From Dysgonomonas sp. BGC7 (GTDB taxonomy: Bacteria; Bacteroidota; Bacteroidia; Bacteroidales; Dysgonomonadaceae): a stretch of DNA of 64,000 nt. Below, piece by piece: positions 52,316 to 61,140 of the stretch (position 1 is its first letter; every line of letters starts with the position of its first letter). Below the pieces are notes generated by a model. That model made no database searches, had not been told where the DNA came from, and worked only from the letters and a program-made list of their open reading frames with translations. Made by a program: the position numbers and the translations under genes. The DNA is taken from NCBI RefSeq assembly GCF_001261735.1, contig NZ_CVRP01000009.1:1-64000 (forward strand), read 5' to 3'.

Positions 52316-55300
52316 TTATCTTATTCGGTTCTGCAACATTCGGTTTGTTATAATACAGTCTTTAGATCGACAGAATGGTAATATAATATCTCCGTTAGCA
52401 TTGATAAGAGATGATGATATACAGAAGTCATTCATATCCGTATCGAATGTGTATCCGATGGTTAAATCAACTATAGCTTGCTCTTCCGGGTCGAAAGGAG
52501 GTGTTAGAATATTTCCATCCCAGTCTATAGCATTTCCATTTTCATCTGTTTCTCCAATCAGCCCGCTTTTTAGAGGGGCTTTTATCTTGAAGCTTATCGT
52601 AGACTCGCTTCCTCCCGGTAACGTAAACCCTTCTATATAGAATAATCCCGGTAACCTTGTGCCTCCATCTGTTTCGAAACTAGGATTGTTACCAATTCCC
52701 GATATACTTGAAGAAAGGCTGTTGTTTATATATTCAAATTCTTCGTTATAGTCGATATCCAATATCATATCCGTTACGTTATCCGGATTCGGATTATTGA
52801 CTTTTAAAGTAACAAGAATTTCATTTGATGGCCCATAACAATCGCTACTCTTCTCTATTTTAATCGTTACTGCTTTCAGTCTTGCTCCTCCATCTTTTAC
52901 ATAAGTCAAAGATTTAAATCCGTCACCTCTATAAAAGTCGGCACTAGGTAAAGGATCTATCTCAACAGGTATATTGTTTTGTATAATTGAAGTCCTTAAC
53001 CATGCCTGATTTTCATACGACTTATCGACAATTATTTCATCATCAATGAATTTAGCCTGAGCAGTAAATATAAATGGTTCGGAACTTCCGGGTACAGTCA
53101 TATTGTCAATCTGAAGAATTCTTTTATCTCCGGCTACGAGATAGTCTGAGACTGTCAAACTAAAGTTAGCATCTCCTTTGGCTATATCTGAGAGGGCAAC
53201 GAGTTCCGGATCCCAATATAAATACTCTGGTAGTGTATCTGAGATTGCTACTCCTTTTCGGTCACAGTTTGCACTATATATGCGAAATACATAATCTACA
53301 ACAGGAGCTGGTCCGCAGTACACAACCGTGTCTGTAGCTTGTTTGGAGAATGCTATTCCTGCTTCATTGTAGGGAGGAATAGGAGCGGGACATGAAAACT
53401 CAAAAGGACTGATACCTATGGTCTGAGATCCTGTTGTAGCTCCAATGGCTTTCTCTTTTATAACTATTTTTTCTACAGGAAAATCGAATGCTACATTCAG
53501 CTTACCTCTGTTGTTAGTATAAGAAGAAGTAGGTGTTCTTTTTGCCTGAGCTACATTGCCTGAAATTGAGAATGAACTTCTGTTGGATGCTTCTGTCAAT
53601 TTTGGCATTACTACTCCTGATTCACATAACCCATAAACCTCAATTTGTTTGTATCTGCGTCCTTCTCTGTCTAGATTGAAAATCTGGAATTTAGAAGCTG
53701 CTGCAACATTCGGAGTTATTTCTGTAATTTGTTCTGCCAAAGCATCTCTTCTTCGTGACAATCGCAAAGAATACTGAGATGAATTTCTTGGATATCTGCT
53801 ATACCATGTAATAGAAGGGTTTACATCTGTTTTTACATTTACAGTAAAATTAGTATTATTACCACTTCCGTCATCTCCAAGATCAAATAGTTTTTCTTTC
53901 ATACCACGAGGATTCCATGTCTGTGTGGTAAATGATATTTTTTTAGTTCCTTCAAAATCGCATGCTTCACAAGCTCCCGGAAGGGCTTTTACTCCCAAAG
54001 AAAAGTAAGTGAACTCTGACGAGAATGTGAAATTTATAGATTGCTGTTGTTCATCTTTTAGATATGATGATGGAATTGCTAAGTCCCAGTTGTTGCTTGT
54101 CAGTTTGCTTGGATCATCGGCTACTAATAATATTATCTGATATCCCGGAGATACATAATATCCAAAATCACCTTGTCGAATACGAATAGATACATCTACT
54201 TTGTCCAGATTGTTGGTCTTTTTGACCATCCATATCTTGTCTGTTTTTGAATCGACAGAGCCACATAGAACTTCTTTTTCGGCATCAGTGAAACTATATA
54301 TATTATTGTTTCCGTTATTTCCCCATATTAATGCACTCAGGTCTTCCGGTAATAGAGATTTATCTCCCTGTCCTGTAGTACCTTCTTTGTGATTGCGTAG
54401 CATCATAGTTATAATAGTTCCTTCGTCTGTAGAACGAGCGACATTGTTATATAGATCTGAAGTTTCATCATTAACCAATGCTGCTACATTATTGTGATAA
54501 CTACTATATGGGGCTATATTTCCATTCCAAAGAGAGGAGCCATCAGAGAATTTATAATTATATACAGTAGGCATTCTAAGGGTTACTGCATACTTCAATG
54601 CCAGATAAGAATAAATTTTATCCTTTTCTGTGTCTGTCAATACTTTCTCGTAGAAAATGGATTGTGCCATAACTCCCTGCATTTGGTAACTAGCACCGGA
54701 ACCTCCTCCTAATACTCCTACTCCGGACATTCTAGAACCATTACCTATTGCATTGTCTACGAGGGTCTCGCTAAGACCGTTAGATTCGAAGCGAATTTGT
54801 TTTGTTGTTCGATTTACAGCCTGAATATTAATGGAAGTGGCACCGGGTTTGAACAAAGGTAACGCTCCCTGAACAGAGCCGGCTCCTCCGGTTTCCCATA
54901 AGCGTCCACGTACACCATTGTCATATCCTCTCATGCCAAATACCGGACGACGTGCCGAACTGCCTGATATCTTGGAGCCAAAGGACATGAAATAAGACCT
55001 GTTGGCTTTGATAAAGTCATTGAATATAACGTGAAATACAGTATAACCCATAGGTGAGTTAACAGATGCAGGCCCTTTGTTTGTTGACAAATATTCTCCT
55101 TGTACACGGTAATCTACCGCAGGATAGAAGTTTGTATGTACAGAAGCCGTGTCATATCCTGGTATCTTATTTTCTGTATTTACCGCCTGAAATGAATATT
55201 GAGTATTACTAATCTGGCTTTTATCTTTCCATGCAGCTACATTTCCATTATTGATATTTATAAAATCCTTATCTCCCGCATCAAGCCACATTCTCAATCC

Positions 55301-58096
55301 GTCAATAACTCCTCCCGGCCCTTTTGCAAAATAGGCAAAACTTATATACTGTCCATCTTTGAGAGTTAGCTGAATATTGCCTTCTTTGGGGTCTATTTTA
55401 TAGATTCTTGTATTTGTCGGTTGAAAGGTCGGGTCATTATCAGAGATCAATACATATTTTCCGGGTGCATTTATGTTTAGGGTAAAAGTTGATGTATTTG
55501 TTAATTGCACTTTCCATACATTTTTATCTCTAAAATTGACATCTTCATCTAGGGTTCCTTCTAAAAATATAGGATTGTCCTCGGCTTTATAACGATAATC
55601 TGTTAATCCACTTAAGCCATTCGACCCGAACATGATATATGTATCGTCTGAGATTGTACCAGTATTATCAATATTTAATTCAGTCAGATTATCTCCTACA
55701 TAGGCTGTAAATACAGGTGAGCTGCTACTTGTAGATTGCTTTACGTAGAGAGCCGATGGGTTGTCCCGTCCCAGACCAAATATGTGGTTTTTGTAACCAT
55801 CGTTCTTACTATCTGTACCATTCCATACCTTTATTCCTTTCGATGTTATATAGTCTTGTCCATCTAAAGAAATACCATATTTTACTGCCAGATATGTATG
55901 TATTTTTTGGATATCTTCACTTTGCATAGTTGCCCCTTGAGCTCCACTATATACTATAATCTCTTGCACATGCCCAAAAAATGGACTGTCGGAATAAGTT
56001 GTAGATCTTGAATTACCTATTACTGCCGGAAATGAGCCGTTGGTCATAGCTCGGGCGGCAATAGTATTCTTAATCCCATTCATATATTGCTCCTGCATTA
56101 CAGATGTATTGTTGGGTCTGATAATAGAGCCAATTGCAGCTTTCATTCCTTCTGCGGAGTGCTTTGTATAAGTTGTCGCAGTCGAAGTCTCCATTGCTAC
56201 TACCGGAGAGTTTCCTGTAGCACGTGTAAGATTCCATCCATGGTTATTCGATCCGGCTGCATTTCCATTAAGAGTAAAGACTACACCTCTAAGGTCTGTA
56301 CCATTACTTGGTAAGCTGTTACTGCCTGCCCCAGCTATTTCGGGATCAACCTCCGAAACCCAAAATGTATAATAAGATTTAGATGCGTCTACAGTAAAAT
56401 TACTTTCGGATATCAGCTTTCTTTGTCTGTCTGCTGTTACCAGATCGGGCTCATCATCACTGGTGCTTGTGGATGATAAATCCTGATAGAAATCTACAGC
56501 AGGATTGAAATTCAGACCTTCGTAGCTTATCTTAGGAACAGAAACTGTTCCGCTCTGTATAAAGTTTCGATCATTGCCCGATAAGTCTGTCCAACTGGTT
56601 ATATTATTCTCATTAGCGGGTAAGCTAGCGGATTTTCCATTTAAGAAATCAGAAGAAAGCCATAATTCCAGATTAGATTTAAATCCACCCGGAACACCTT
56701 CAAAAAAGGCGAAACTAATATATTCTCCATTGTTGACCTCGATAGACGCAATATGTGTGGTTGGATCTACAGTGTAAATCCTTGTATTTGAAGGAGAAAA
56801 ATTAGTATCTCCGCAAACCAATACGTACATCGCATCTACTACTAATTTTACATTAGTGAAATTTGTTCTCGAAACTCCTGTCTGAGCCTTGTAGGTCAAT
56901 CCTTTTCTTTGATTTATCTCTTTGTCTAGTAGGTTTCCCGGAAGGTCCCCCCCTAGGAATGGTTCTCCCGGCTCATATTTATAAGGAATAAACTGCTTAC
57001 TTAAATTAGATCCTAGAAGCAGAAAATCTTTATCATTTAATAAATTGCTTGTGTTATTTGCATTCAAGTTAGCCAATTGATCTCCCACAAACATTATAAG
57101 TTGACTATTATCGGCACTCACCGATTGCTTTTGGTACAACCCTGTAGCATCATCTCTCCCGATGCCTAAAATGTCATTGTTAAATGATGGAGTTACAGTT
57201 TTGTTCCATATAATATTTCCGTCAGAACTGGTATAATTGAATGTGCTGCCAATGGTTATTCCGTATTTTATGGCCAAGTATGATTGAACCTTGTTTAACT
57301 CTGTGAGATCAATAGCAGAGTTTCCTGAAGCAGAAAGAACTATTATTTCCTGCACTTCACCAAAGAAAGGCTCTGTAGATGTTAGAGTAGAATTACCTAT
57401 TACAGCCTGAGCATTTCCTTGTGCTCCCAAATAGTTTGCTGCTATTGCTGTCGTTCTGGCTATACCATCGTGATATTGTGCTTGTGTTCTTGTGGCGGCA
57501 GCACCTCCATTTTGCCTGTAAGAGATCCCTAAGCCGTAATTTTTACCAATACCTTGATGAACATAGTTTGTTGTTCTGGTTTCGTGCCAGATCTGATTTG
57601 TTCCGCTCCACCCCTGATTGTCTCCTGTGCTTTGATTGAAAGAGAAAACTGTAGAATAGCCCGAGCTGCCTGTGGCTAATTTGCTGATCCAGAATGTGTA
57701 ATATGCTTTTCCATCCGCTCTGCTTGCCGGAAAATTTGATTCGGAAATCAATTTTCTAGATTCGTTTCTTCGAGCAGATTCTGTTGAACTATAAAATTCA
57801 ATAGATGGATAATAGTTCATACCTCCGTATTTGAATCGAGGCAGAGTGTTGTAATCGGCATTAGTCTGAGCATTTTGTTTAAAATTCCTTCCGTTAGAAG
57901 ATCTGTCGAGCCAAGTAGCAATATCTGCTCCATTAGCAGGCAGGGCGGAACCTTGTACTTTGTCGGCTGATAACCATAACTCGACATTAAGGTTTGTACC
58001 TCCTGGTGTTTGTGCTTTTAATTTAGAATTGGAAAACATCAAAAAAGATATTATGACCAAATAATAAAGTATAAAGCTTTTGTTATATATCTTCAT
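52316..58096 (-). CDS. Giant secreted surface protein with three repeated lectin-like modules
   Basis: This 1926-residue protein has a signal sequence (about 1-28, ending SKLKAQ). Three long repeats follow (about 33-465, 470-925 and 927-1370). Each opens with a segment like NLNVELWLSADKVQG or GLRMWLDAGDKD, continues with a WTDLSGNDRNF-type motif, and carries a LamG-like part (QEIIVYSG, KYGI). Each repeat ends with a beta domain that has YISFAFF or a similar strand. Beyond 1375 are further beta-sandwich domains, including DUF11-like parts, and a short cysteine tail (DCIITNRMLQNRIR). It starts 94 bp after the small secreted protein gene. I infer a giant adhesin or surface-layer-like protein; the ligand is unknown. 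Confidence 0.7.
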   Translation of the reverse strand: MKIYNKSFILYYLVIISFLMFSNSKLKAQTPGGTNLNVELWLSADKVQGSALPANGADIATWLDRSSNGRNFKQNAQTNADYNTLPRFKYGGMNYYPSIEFYSSTESARRNESRKLISESNFPASRADGKAYYTFWISKLATGSSGYSTVFSFNQSTGDNQGWSGTNQIWHETRTTNYVHQGIGKNYGLGISYRQNGGAAATRTQAQYHDGIARTTAIAANYLGAQGNAQAVIGNSTLTSTEPFFGEVQEIIVLSASGNSAIDLTELNKVQSYLAIKYGITIGSTFNYTSSDGNIIWNKTVTPSFNNDILGIGRDDATGLYQKQSVSADNSQLIMFVGDQLANLNANNTSNLLNDKDFLLLGSNLSKQFIPYKYEPGEPFLGGDLPGNLLDKEINQRKGLTYKAQTGVSRTNFTNVKLVVDAMYVLVCGDTNFSPSNTRIYTVDPTTHIASIEVNNGEYISFAFFEGVPGGFKSNLELWLSSDFLNGKSASLPANENNITSWTDLSGNDRNFIQSGTVSVPKISYEGLNFNPAVDFYQDLSSTSTSDDEPDLVTADRQRKLISESNFTVDASKSYYTFWVSEVDPEIAGAGSNSLPSNGTDLRGVVFTLNGNAAGSNNHGWNLTRATGNSPVVAMETSTATTYTKHSAEGMKAAIGSIIRPNNTSVMQEQYMNGIKNTIAARAMTNGSFPAVIGNSRSTTYSDSPFFGHVQEIIVYSGAQGATMQSEDIQKIHTYLAVKYGISLDGQDYITSKGIKVWNGTDSKNDGYKNHIFGLGRDNPSALYVKQSTSSSSPVFTAYVGDNLTELNIDNTGTISDDTYIMFGSNGLSGLTDYRYKAEDNPIFLEGTLDEDVNFRDKNVWKVQLTNTSTFTLNINAPGKYVLISDNDPTFQPTNTRIYKIDPKEGNIQLTLKDGQYISFAYFAKGPGGVIDGLRMWLDAGDKDFININNGNVAAWKDKSQISNTQYSFQAVNTENKIPGYDTASVHTNFYPAVDYRVQGEYLSTNKGPASVNSPMGYTVFHVIFNDFIKANRSYFMSFGSKISGSSARRPVFGMRGYDNGVRGRLWETGGAGSVQGALPLFKPGATSINIQAVNRTTKQIRFESNGLSETLVDNAIGNGSRMSGVGVLGGGSGASYQMQGVMAQSIFYEKVLTDTEKDKIYSYLALKYAVTLRMPTVYNYKFSDGSSLWNGNIAPYSSYHNNVAALVNDETSDLYNNVARSTDEGTIITMMLRNHKEGTTGQGDKSLLPEDLSALIWGNNGNNNIYSFTDAEKEVLCGSVDSKTDKIWMVKKTNNLDKVDVSIRIRQGDFGYYVSPGYQIILLVADDPSKLTSNNWDLAIPSSYLKDEQQQSINFTFSSEFTYFSLGVKALPGACEACDFEGTKKISFTTQTWNPRGMKEKLFDLGDDGSGNNTNFTVNVKTDVNPSITWYSRYPRNSSQYSLRLSRRRDALAEQITEITPNVAAASKFQIFNLDREGRRYKQIEVYGLCESGVVMPKLTEASNRSSFSISGNVAQAKRTPTSSYTNNRGKLNVAFDFPVEKIVIKEKAIGATTGSQTIGISPFEFSCPAPIPPYNEAGIAFSKQATDTVVYCGPAPVVDYVFRIYSANCDRKGVAISDTLPEYLYWDPELVALSDIAKGDANFSLTVSDYLVAGDKRILQIDNMTVPGSSEPFIFTAQAKFIDDEIIVDKSYENQAWLRTSIIQNNIPVEIDPLPSADFYRGDGFKSLTYVKDGGARLKAVTIKIEKSSDCYGPSNEILVTLKVNNPNPDNVTDMILDIDYNEEFEYINNSLSSSISGIGNNPSFETDGGTRLPGLFYIEGFTLPGGSESTISFKIKAPLKSGLIGETDENGNAIDWDGNILTPPFDPEEQAIVDLTIGYTFDTDMNDFCISSSLINANGDIILPFCRSKDCIITNRMLQNRIR

Positions 58097-58190
58097 TGCT
58101 TTGTTATTAAAGTTGTACTACTGATTATTCTAAGACAAATAATCTTCTTGTATTTTGTTAATCTGTAATATAAGTATTCTGCTTATTTCC

Positions 58191-58841
58191 TTATCTTAAT
58201 ACAAATACAACATTGATATATGAGCAGTCTGTAGCAGCACCTATTACTTTATATTTCATAACACCAGTATTCGAAATTTCATCTATTTCGAATACATCTT
58301 TTGAGTAGTAGGTTATATAATAATATAAATCTGCGGCTTGTGGTATATAAGGAACTATCGAAGGAGCCTGATTGCTTGCTTTAAAGGTAGTGGGATCTTC
58401 TCCGGTAAACTGAGCTTTATATCTTTCGTACAGATTAATATATTCCCAATCTGTGGAAACAGATCCTGTAGGAATAGAAACAGATGGCATGTAAAACCAA
58501 TTGGTATATCCCATATAGAGACGTTCCCATTTGGTACCATCATTATAATATAATCCGGGAGAAACACGAATGTTCATGTCAATCAAAGGATCATAAGCTG
58601 TTGTTGCAGTATTGTATACAATCATACCTTCTACATGATTTATCATTGGATCAGGTTTGTCTGTAGATACCAAAGCTACACGAGGAAATAAGAGGCCTTT
58701 TCTAGATGAACCGTTGGCCTCTTCTTTAAGATCAAGAAGCGCATCGCTATGGGGGCTATTGCTTGAGCCAATAGTGACTTGGGCCTCTGATTTAGCTGCG
58801 AAAATAGCAGCAAATAGAAATAATAGAATTAATTTTCTCAT
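58191..58841 (-). CDS. Small secreted protein, paralogue of the one at 46.3 kb
   Basis: This 216-residue protein has a signal peptide ending SEAQ. It matches the 209-residue paralogue along its length: VTIGSSNSPHSDALLDLKEE, KGLLFPRVAL, VYNTATT, SPGLYYNDGTKW, WFYMPSVSI, AADLYYYITYY and the C-terminus CSYINVVFVLR. It is the first gene of the module that contains the 1926-residue protein. Its upstream gap carries the inverted-repeat segment and the CT tract. Confidence 0.65.
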   Translation of the reverse strand: MRKLILLFLFAAIFAAKSEAQVTIGSSNSPHSDALLDLKEEANGSSRKGLLFPRVALVSTDKPDPMINHVEGMIVYNTATTAYDPLIDMNIRVSPGLYYNDGTKWERLYMGYTNWFYMPSVSIPTGSVSTDWEYINLYERYKAQFTGEDPTTFKASNQAPSIVPYIPQAADLYYYITYYSKDVFEIDEISNTGVMKYKVIGAATDCSYINVVFVLR

Positions 58842-58885
58842 TGTAATTAAAGTTTAGTTTGTAGTAGTCTTATTTTTTATGGTTA

Positions 58886-59007
58886 AAAACAATGTCTCAA
58901 ATATTTATTTACTAATTTCACAATTGGTAAATAAAAAATGAACCAAAAAAGACAAATAGTAAAGACAATAAATTTGTTTGTATTCATACTTTTTGAGACA
59001 TTGTTTT
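58886..59007. repeat. 16-bp inverted repeat flanking a 90-bp segment
   Basis: AAAACAATGTCTCAAA (58886-58901) is repeated as its exact reverse complement at 58992-59007. The enclosed 90 bp contain a plus-strand TAAATTTG (-7 type) at 58969-58976. The left arm lies about 45 bp from the start of the adhesin module. The layout resembles the invertible promoters of Bacteroides surface loci, but no recombinase gene is in the window. An ordinary operator pair or a cruciform is also possible. Confidence 0.5.
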
Positions 59008-59201
59008 AAAAATTAATTATGTACGCCTATAGGTATAGTGTGTACCATATCTAACATTAAATAAGTTGTAAGAATTATTGAAATTTAAGTGAATAATATT
59101 TGCAATTGTTTTGAGGGCATTTTTTGCAAATATTAAATATTCGATCTCCTTTAAGAATATTTGGTATATTGAAATATTGGAAAAGAGAAAAAAAATGCTA
59201 T

Positions 59202-59251
<50 letters not shown>

Positions 59252-59667
59252 AGAAAATAGAGATAACTCCCAAATTATTAGAATGAAAAATATACTCAAA
59301 AAATGTAGTTTTTTGCTTAAGATTCATATTACACCTCCCAATATTATCGCTTTGTCTTGCTTCGTTCTGTTCTGCAAATGTAACAACTATATTCTATAAT
59401 TAAAAAAATAAATGAAATTTAACTTAAAAACAGGAAGATTCTGATTTTAAATTCTTTAATTTAAAATTAAGCTGTAAAATAATAATGTACCTATTGGCTG
59501 GAGTTTTGGTTTTAATACAAGCTTATTTATAAATGAGAGATTCTGCATAAGGTCTATTATTGAAACCATATTTTACTAAAAGTATACAGAGTAAATCTTT
59601 CTCTGATTATCGCAACTAACAAATATATAGGGGCAGCTTAGAACAGTTGATAAAAGCCTTCCTACAC

Positions 59668-59698
59668 TTGTTCTTTTTCGATCTACTATATATCTTTG
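59668..59698 (+). promoter_or_regulatory. Consensus promoter of the glycosyltransferase gene
   Basis: TTG at 59668-59670, a 20-base spacer and TATCTTTG at 59691-59698 fit the Bacteroidetes -33/-7 pattern. Transcription would begin near 59705 and give a leader of about 25 nt. Confidence 0.65.
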
Positions 59699-59730
59699 TT
59701 CTCTAATAGCATTCTTTTATAGATATAATA

Positions 59731-60819
59731 ATGCAGACTAGCGAAAGAATCAGAATAAATTTTATACTCCCTTTCAAGCCTCGGAGACCCGCCGGAGGCT
59801 TTAGGGTTATGTATGAATATGCAAATCGCTTATCGCAAAAAGGGTACGAGGTTCATCTGACTTTTCCGTTAAAAACTCCTTATATGAAATATCGTCTGCC
59901 ATATCTGATAAGATCTCTGCTAGCCAAAATAGAAGGGTTTTCCAGGGATAAATGGTTCGACTTTTTGGCTGCTATTACTATGTCATATGTTCCTCAGATT
60001 AAGGACAAATATGTACAAGATGCAGATGTCGTAATTGCTACATGGTGGTCTACTGTTCTGGAAATGGGGAAGCTAAGTAGTAGCAAAGGGAATAAAATCA
60101 ATCTGATACAGGGATTTGAAAACTGGGAAGGTCATGAAGATCTACTATATGCCTCATATAACATGAAAGATACAGTAGATATTGTTGTAGCATCTTATCT
60201 CTCAAAAATAGTTGTTCAGCACACAAGTAATCATATTGAGATGATTGAAAGTGGAATAGATAACTCAGTATATAAAGTAAAAAACAATATTGAAGATAGA
60301 AATCCCTACACAGTGGCTATGATGTATTCTATTCAGGAGATAAAAGGATCGAAATATGGATTGAAGGCACTAGAATTAGTCCGAGAACAAATTCCCCAGT
60401 TAGAGGTAGAGTTTTTTGGAATTTCGCCATGTCCTGAAGATCTTCCTTATTGGATCAAATATTATCGGGATCCAGAAAAACTGAACGATTTATATAACCG
60501 TAACGCAATCTTTATATCCAATAGTTTCACCGAGGGCTTTGGGCTGGTTTCTGTCGAATCTATGTTTTGTGGATGTGCACTAGTTTGTACAGATATAGAA
60601 GGGCATAAAGAATATGCTTTTGAAGGAGAGACAGCTTTGCTTGTAGAAGTTCGGAATTCGCAGCAAATGGCCAATAGTATTTTGAGGCTGATAAATGATA
60701 ATTTGTATCGTATAAAATTAGCTTCTAATGGGAATAAATATGTACAGCGGTTCAAATGGGACAATGCTGTGGAGAAAATGGAGAAAGTTATAAAGCAAAC
60801 TTTGGAAGGTACTATTTAG
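59731..60819 (+). CDS. GT4-type glycosyltransferase
   Basis: This 362-residue protein has a GT-B fold. The N-terminal domain has the glycine-rich segment FKPRRPAGGFRVMYEYANRL. The C-terminal donor-binding domain carries ISNSFTEGFGLVSVESMFCG, with the EGFG...E motif of family GT4, and LVCTDIEGHKEYAFEG. It transfers an activated sugar to a glycan or lipid acceptor in the cytoplasm. It has its own promoter and no adjacent polysaccharide genes, so the product is unclear; glycosylation of surface proteins or envelope glycan are options. Confidence 0.85.
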   Translation: MQTSERIRINFILPFKPRRPAGGFRVMYEYANRLSQKGYEVHLTFPLKTPYMKYRLPYLIRSLLAKIEGFSRDKWFDFLAAITMSYVPQIKDKYVQDADVVIATWWSTVLEMGKLSSSKGNKINLIQGFENWEGHEDLLYASYNMKDTVDIVVASYLSKIVVQHTSNHIEMIESGIDNSVYKVKNNIEDRNPYTVAMMYSIQEIKGSKYGLKALELVREQIPQLEVEFFGISPCPEDLPYWIKYYRDPEKLNDLYNRNAIFISNSFTEGFGLVSVESMFCGCALVCTDIEGHKEYAFEGETALLVEVRNSQQMANSILRLINDNLYRIKLASNGNKYVQRFKWDNAVEKMEKVIKQTLEGTI

Positions 60820-61140
60820 TCTTTAGTTATATTCCAGTTTGTTATCCTATCCCTTAACAGGACTTGTTATATATTATAGTTTCATATCTTCAGATATTTA
60901 CTTCTGCCAAATTTATTTAGATTGTCATATACTTTACATATCAGCATGCTAAAGTCTTTAGTCTATGTTGTTTAAATTAGACATAATAGACTTCATTGTA
61001 TAAAAGTGATATTATATTAAATAAAATTGATAGTTGATACGCAAATTCAATATAAGTCTGGATGAATTTGAGCTTCCTCTTGTGTTAAAGATAATACTTT
61101 TGATCTTACAAAGTTGTTCTTTAATCTAATTGTAAAAAAC
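60820..61140. promoter_or_regulatory. Intergenic region with promoter of the lyase gene
   Basis: This 321-bp AT-rich gap carries TACTTTTG (61095-61102), a consensus -7 box 38 bp before the ATG at 61141. A TTTG at 61067-61070 is rather far upstream (24 bp) to be the -33 element. The remainder shows nothing notable. Confidence 0.5.

Noticed and set aside
61114-61140. TTG start extending the lyase by nine residues
   Set aside because: The extension would place charged and polar residues ahead of a complete lipoprotein signal that starts at the ATG at 61141, and the -7 box at 61095-61102 predicts a start of transcription very near it.
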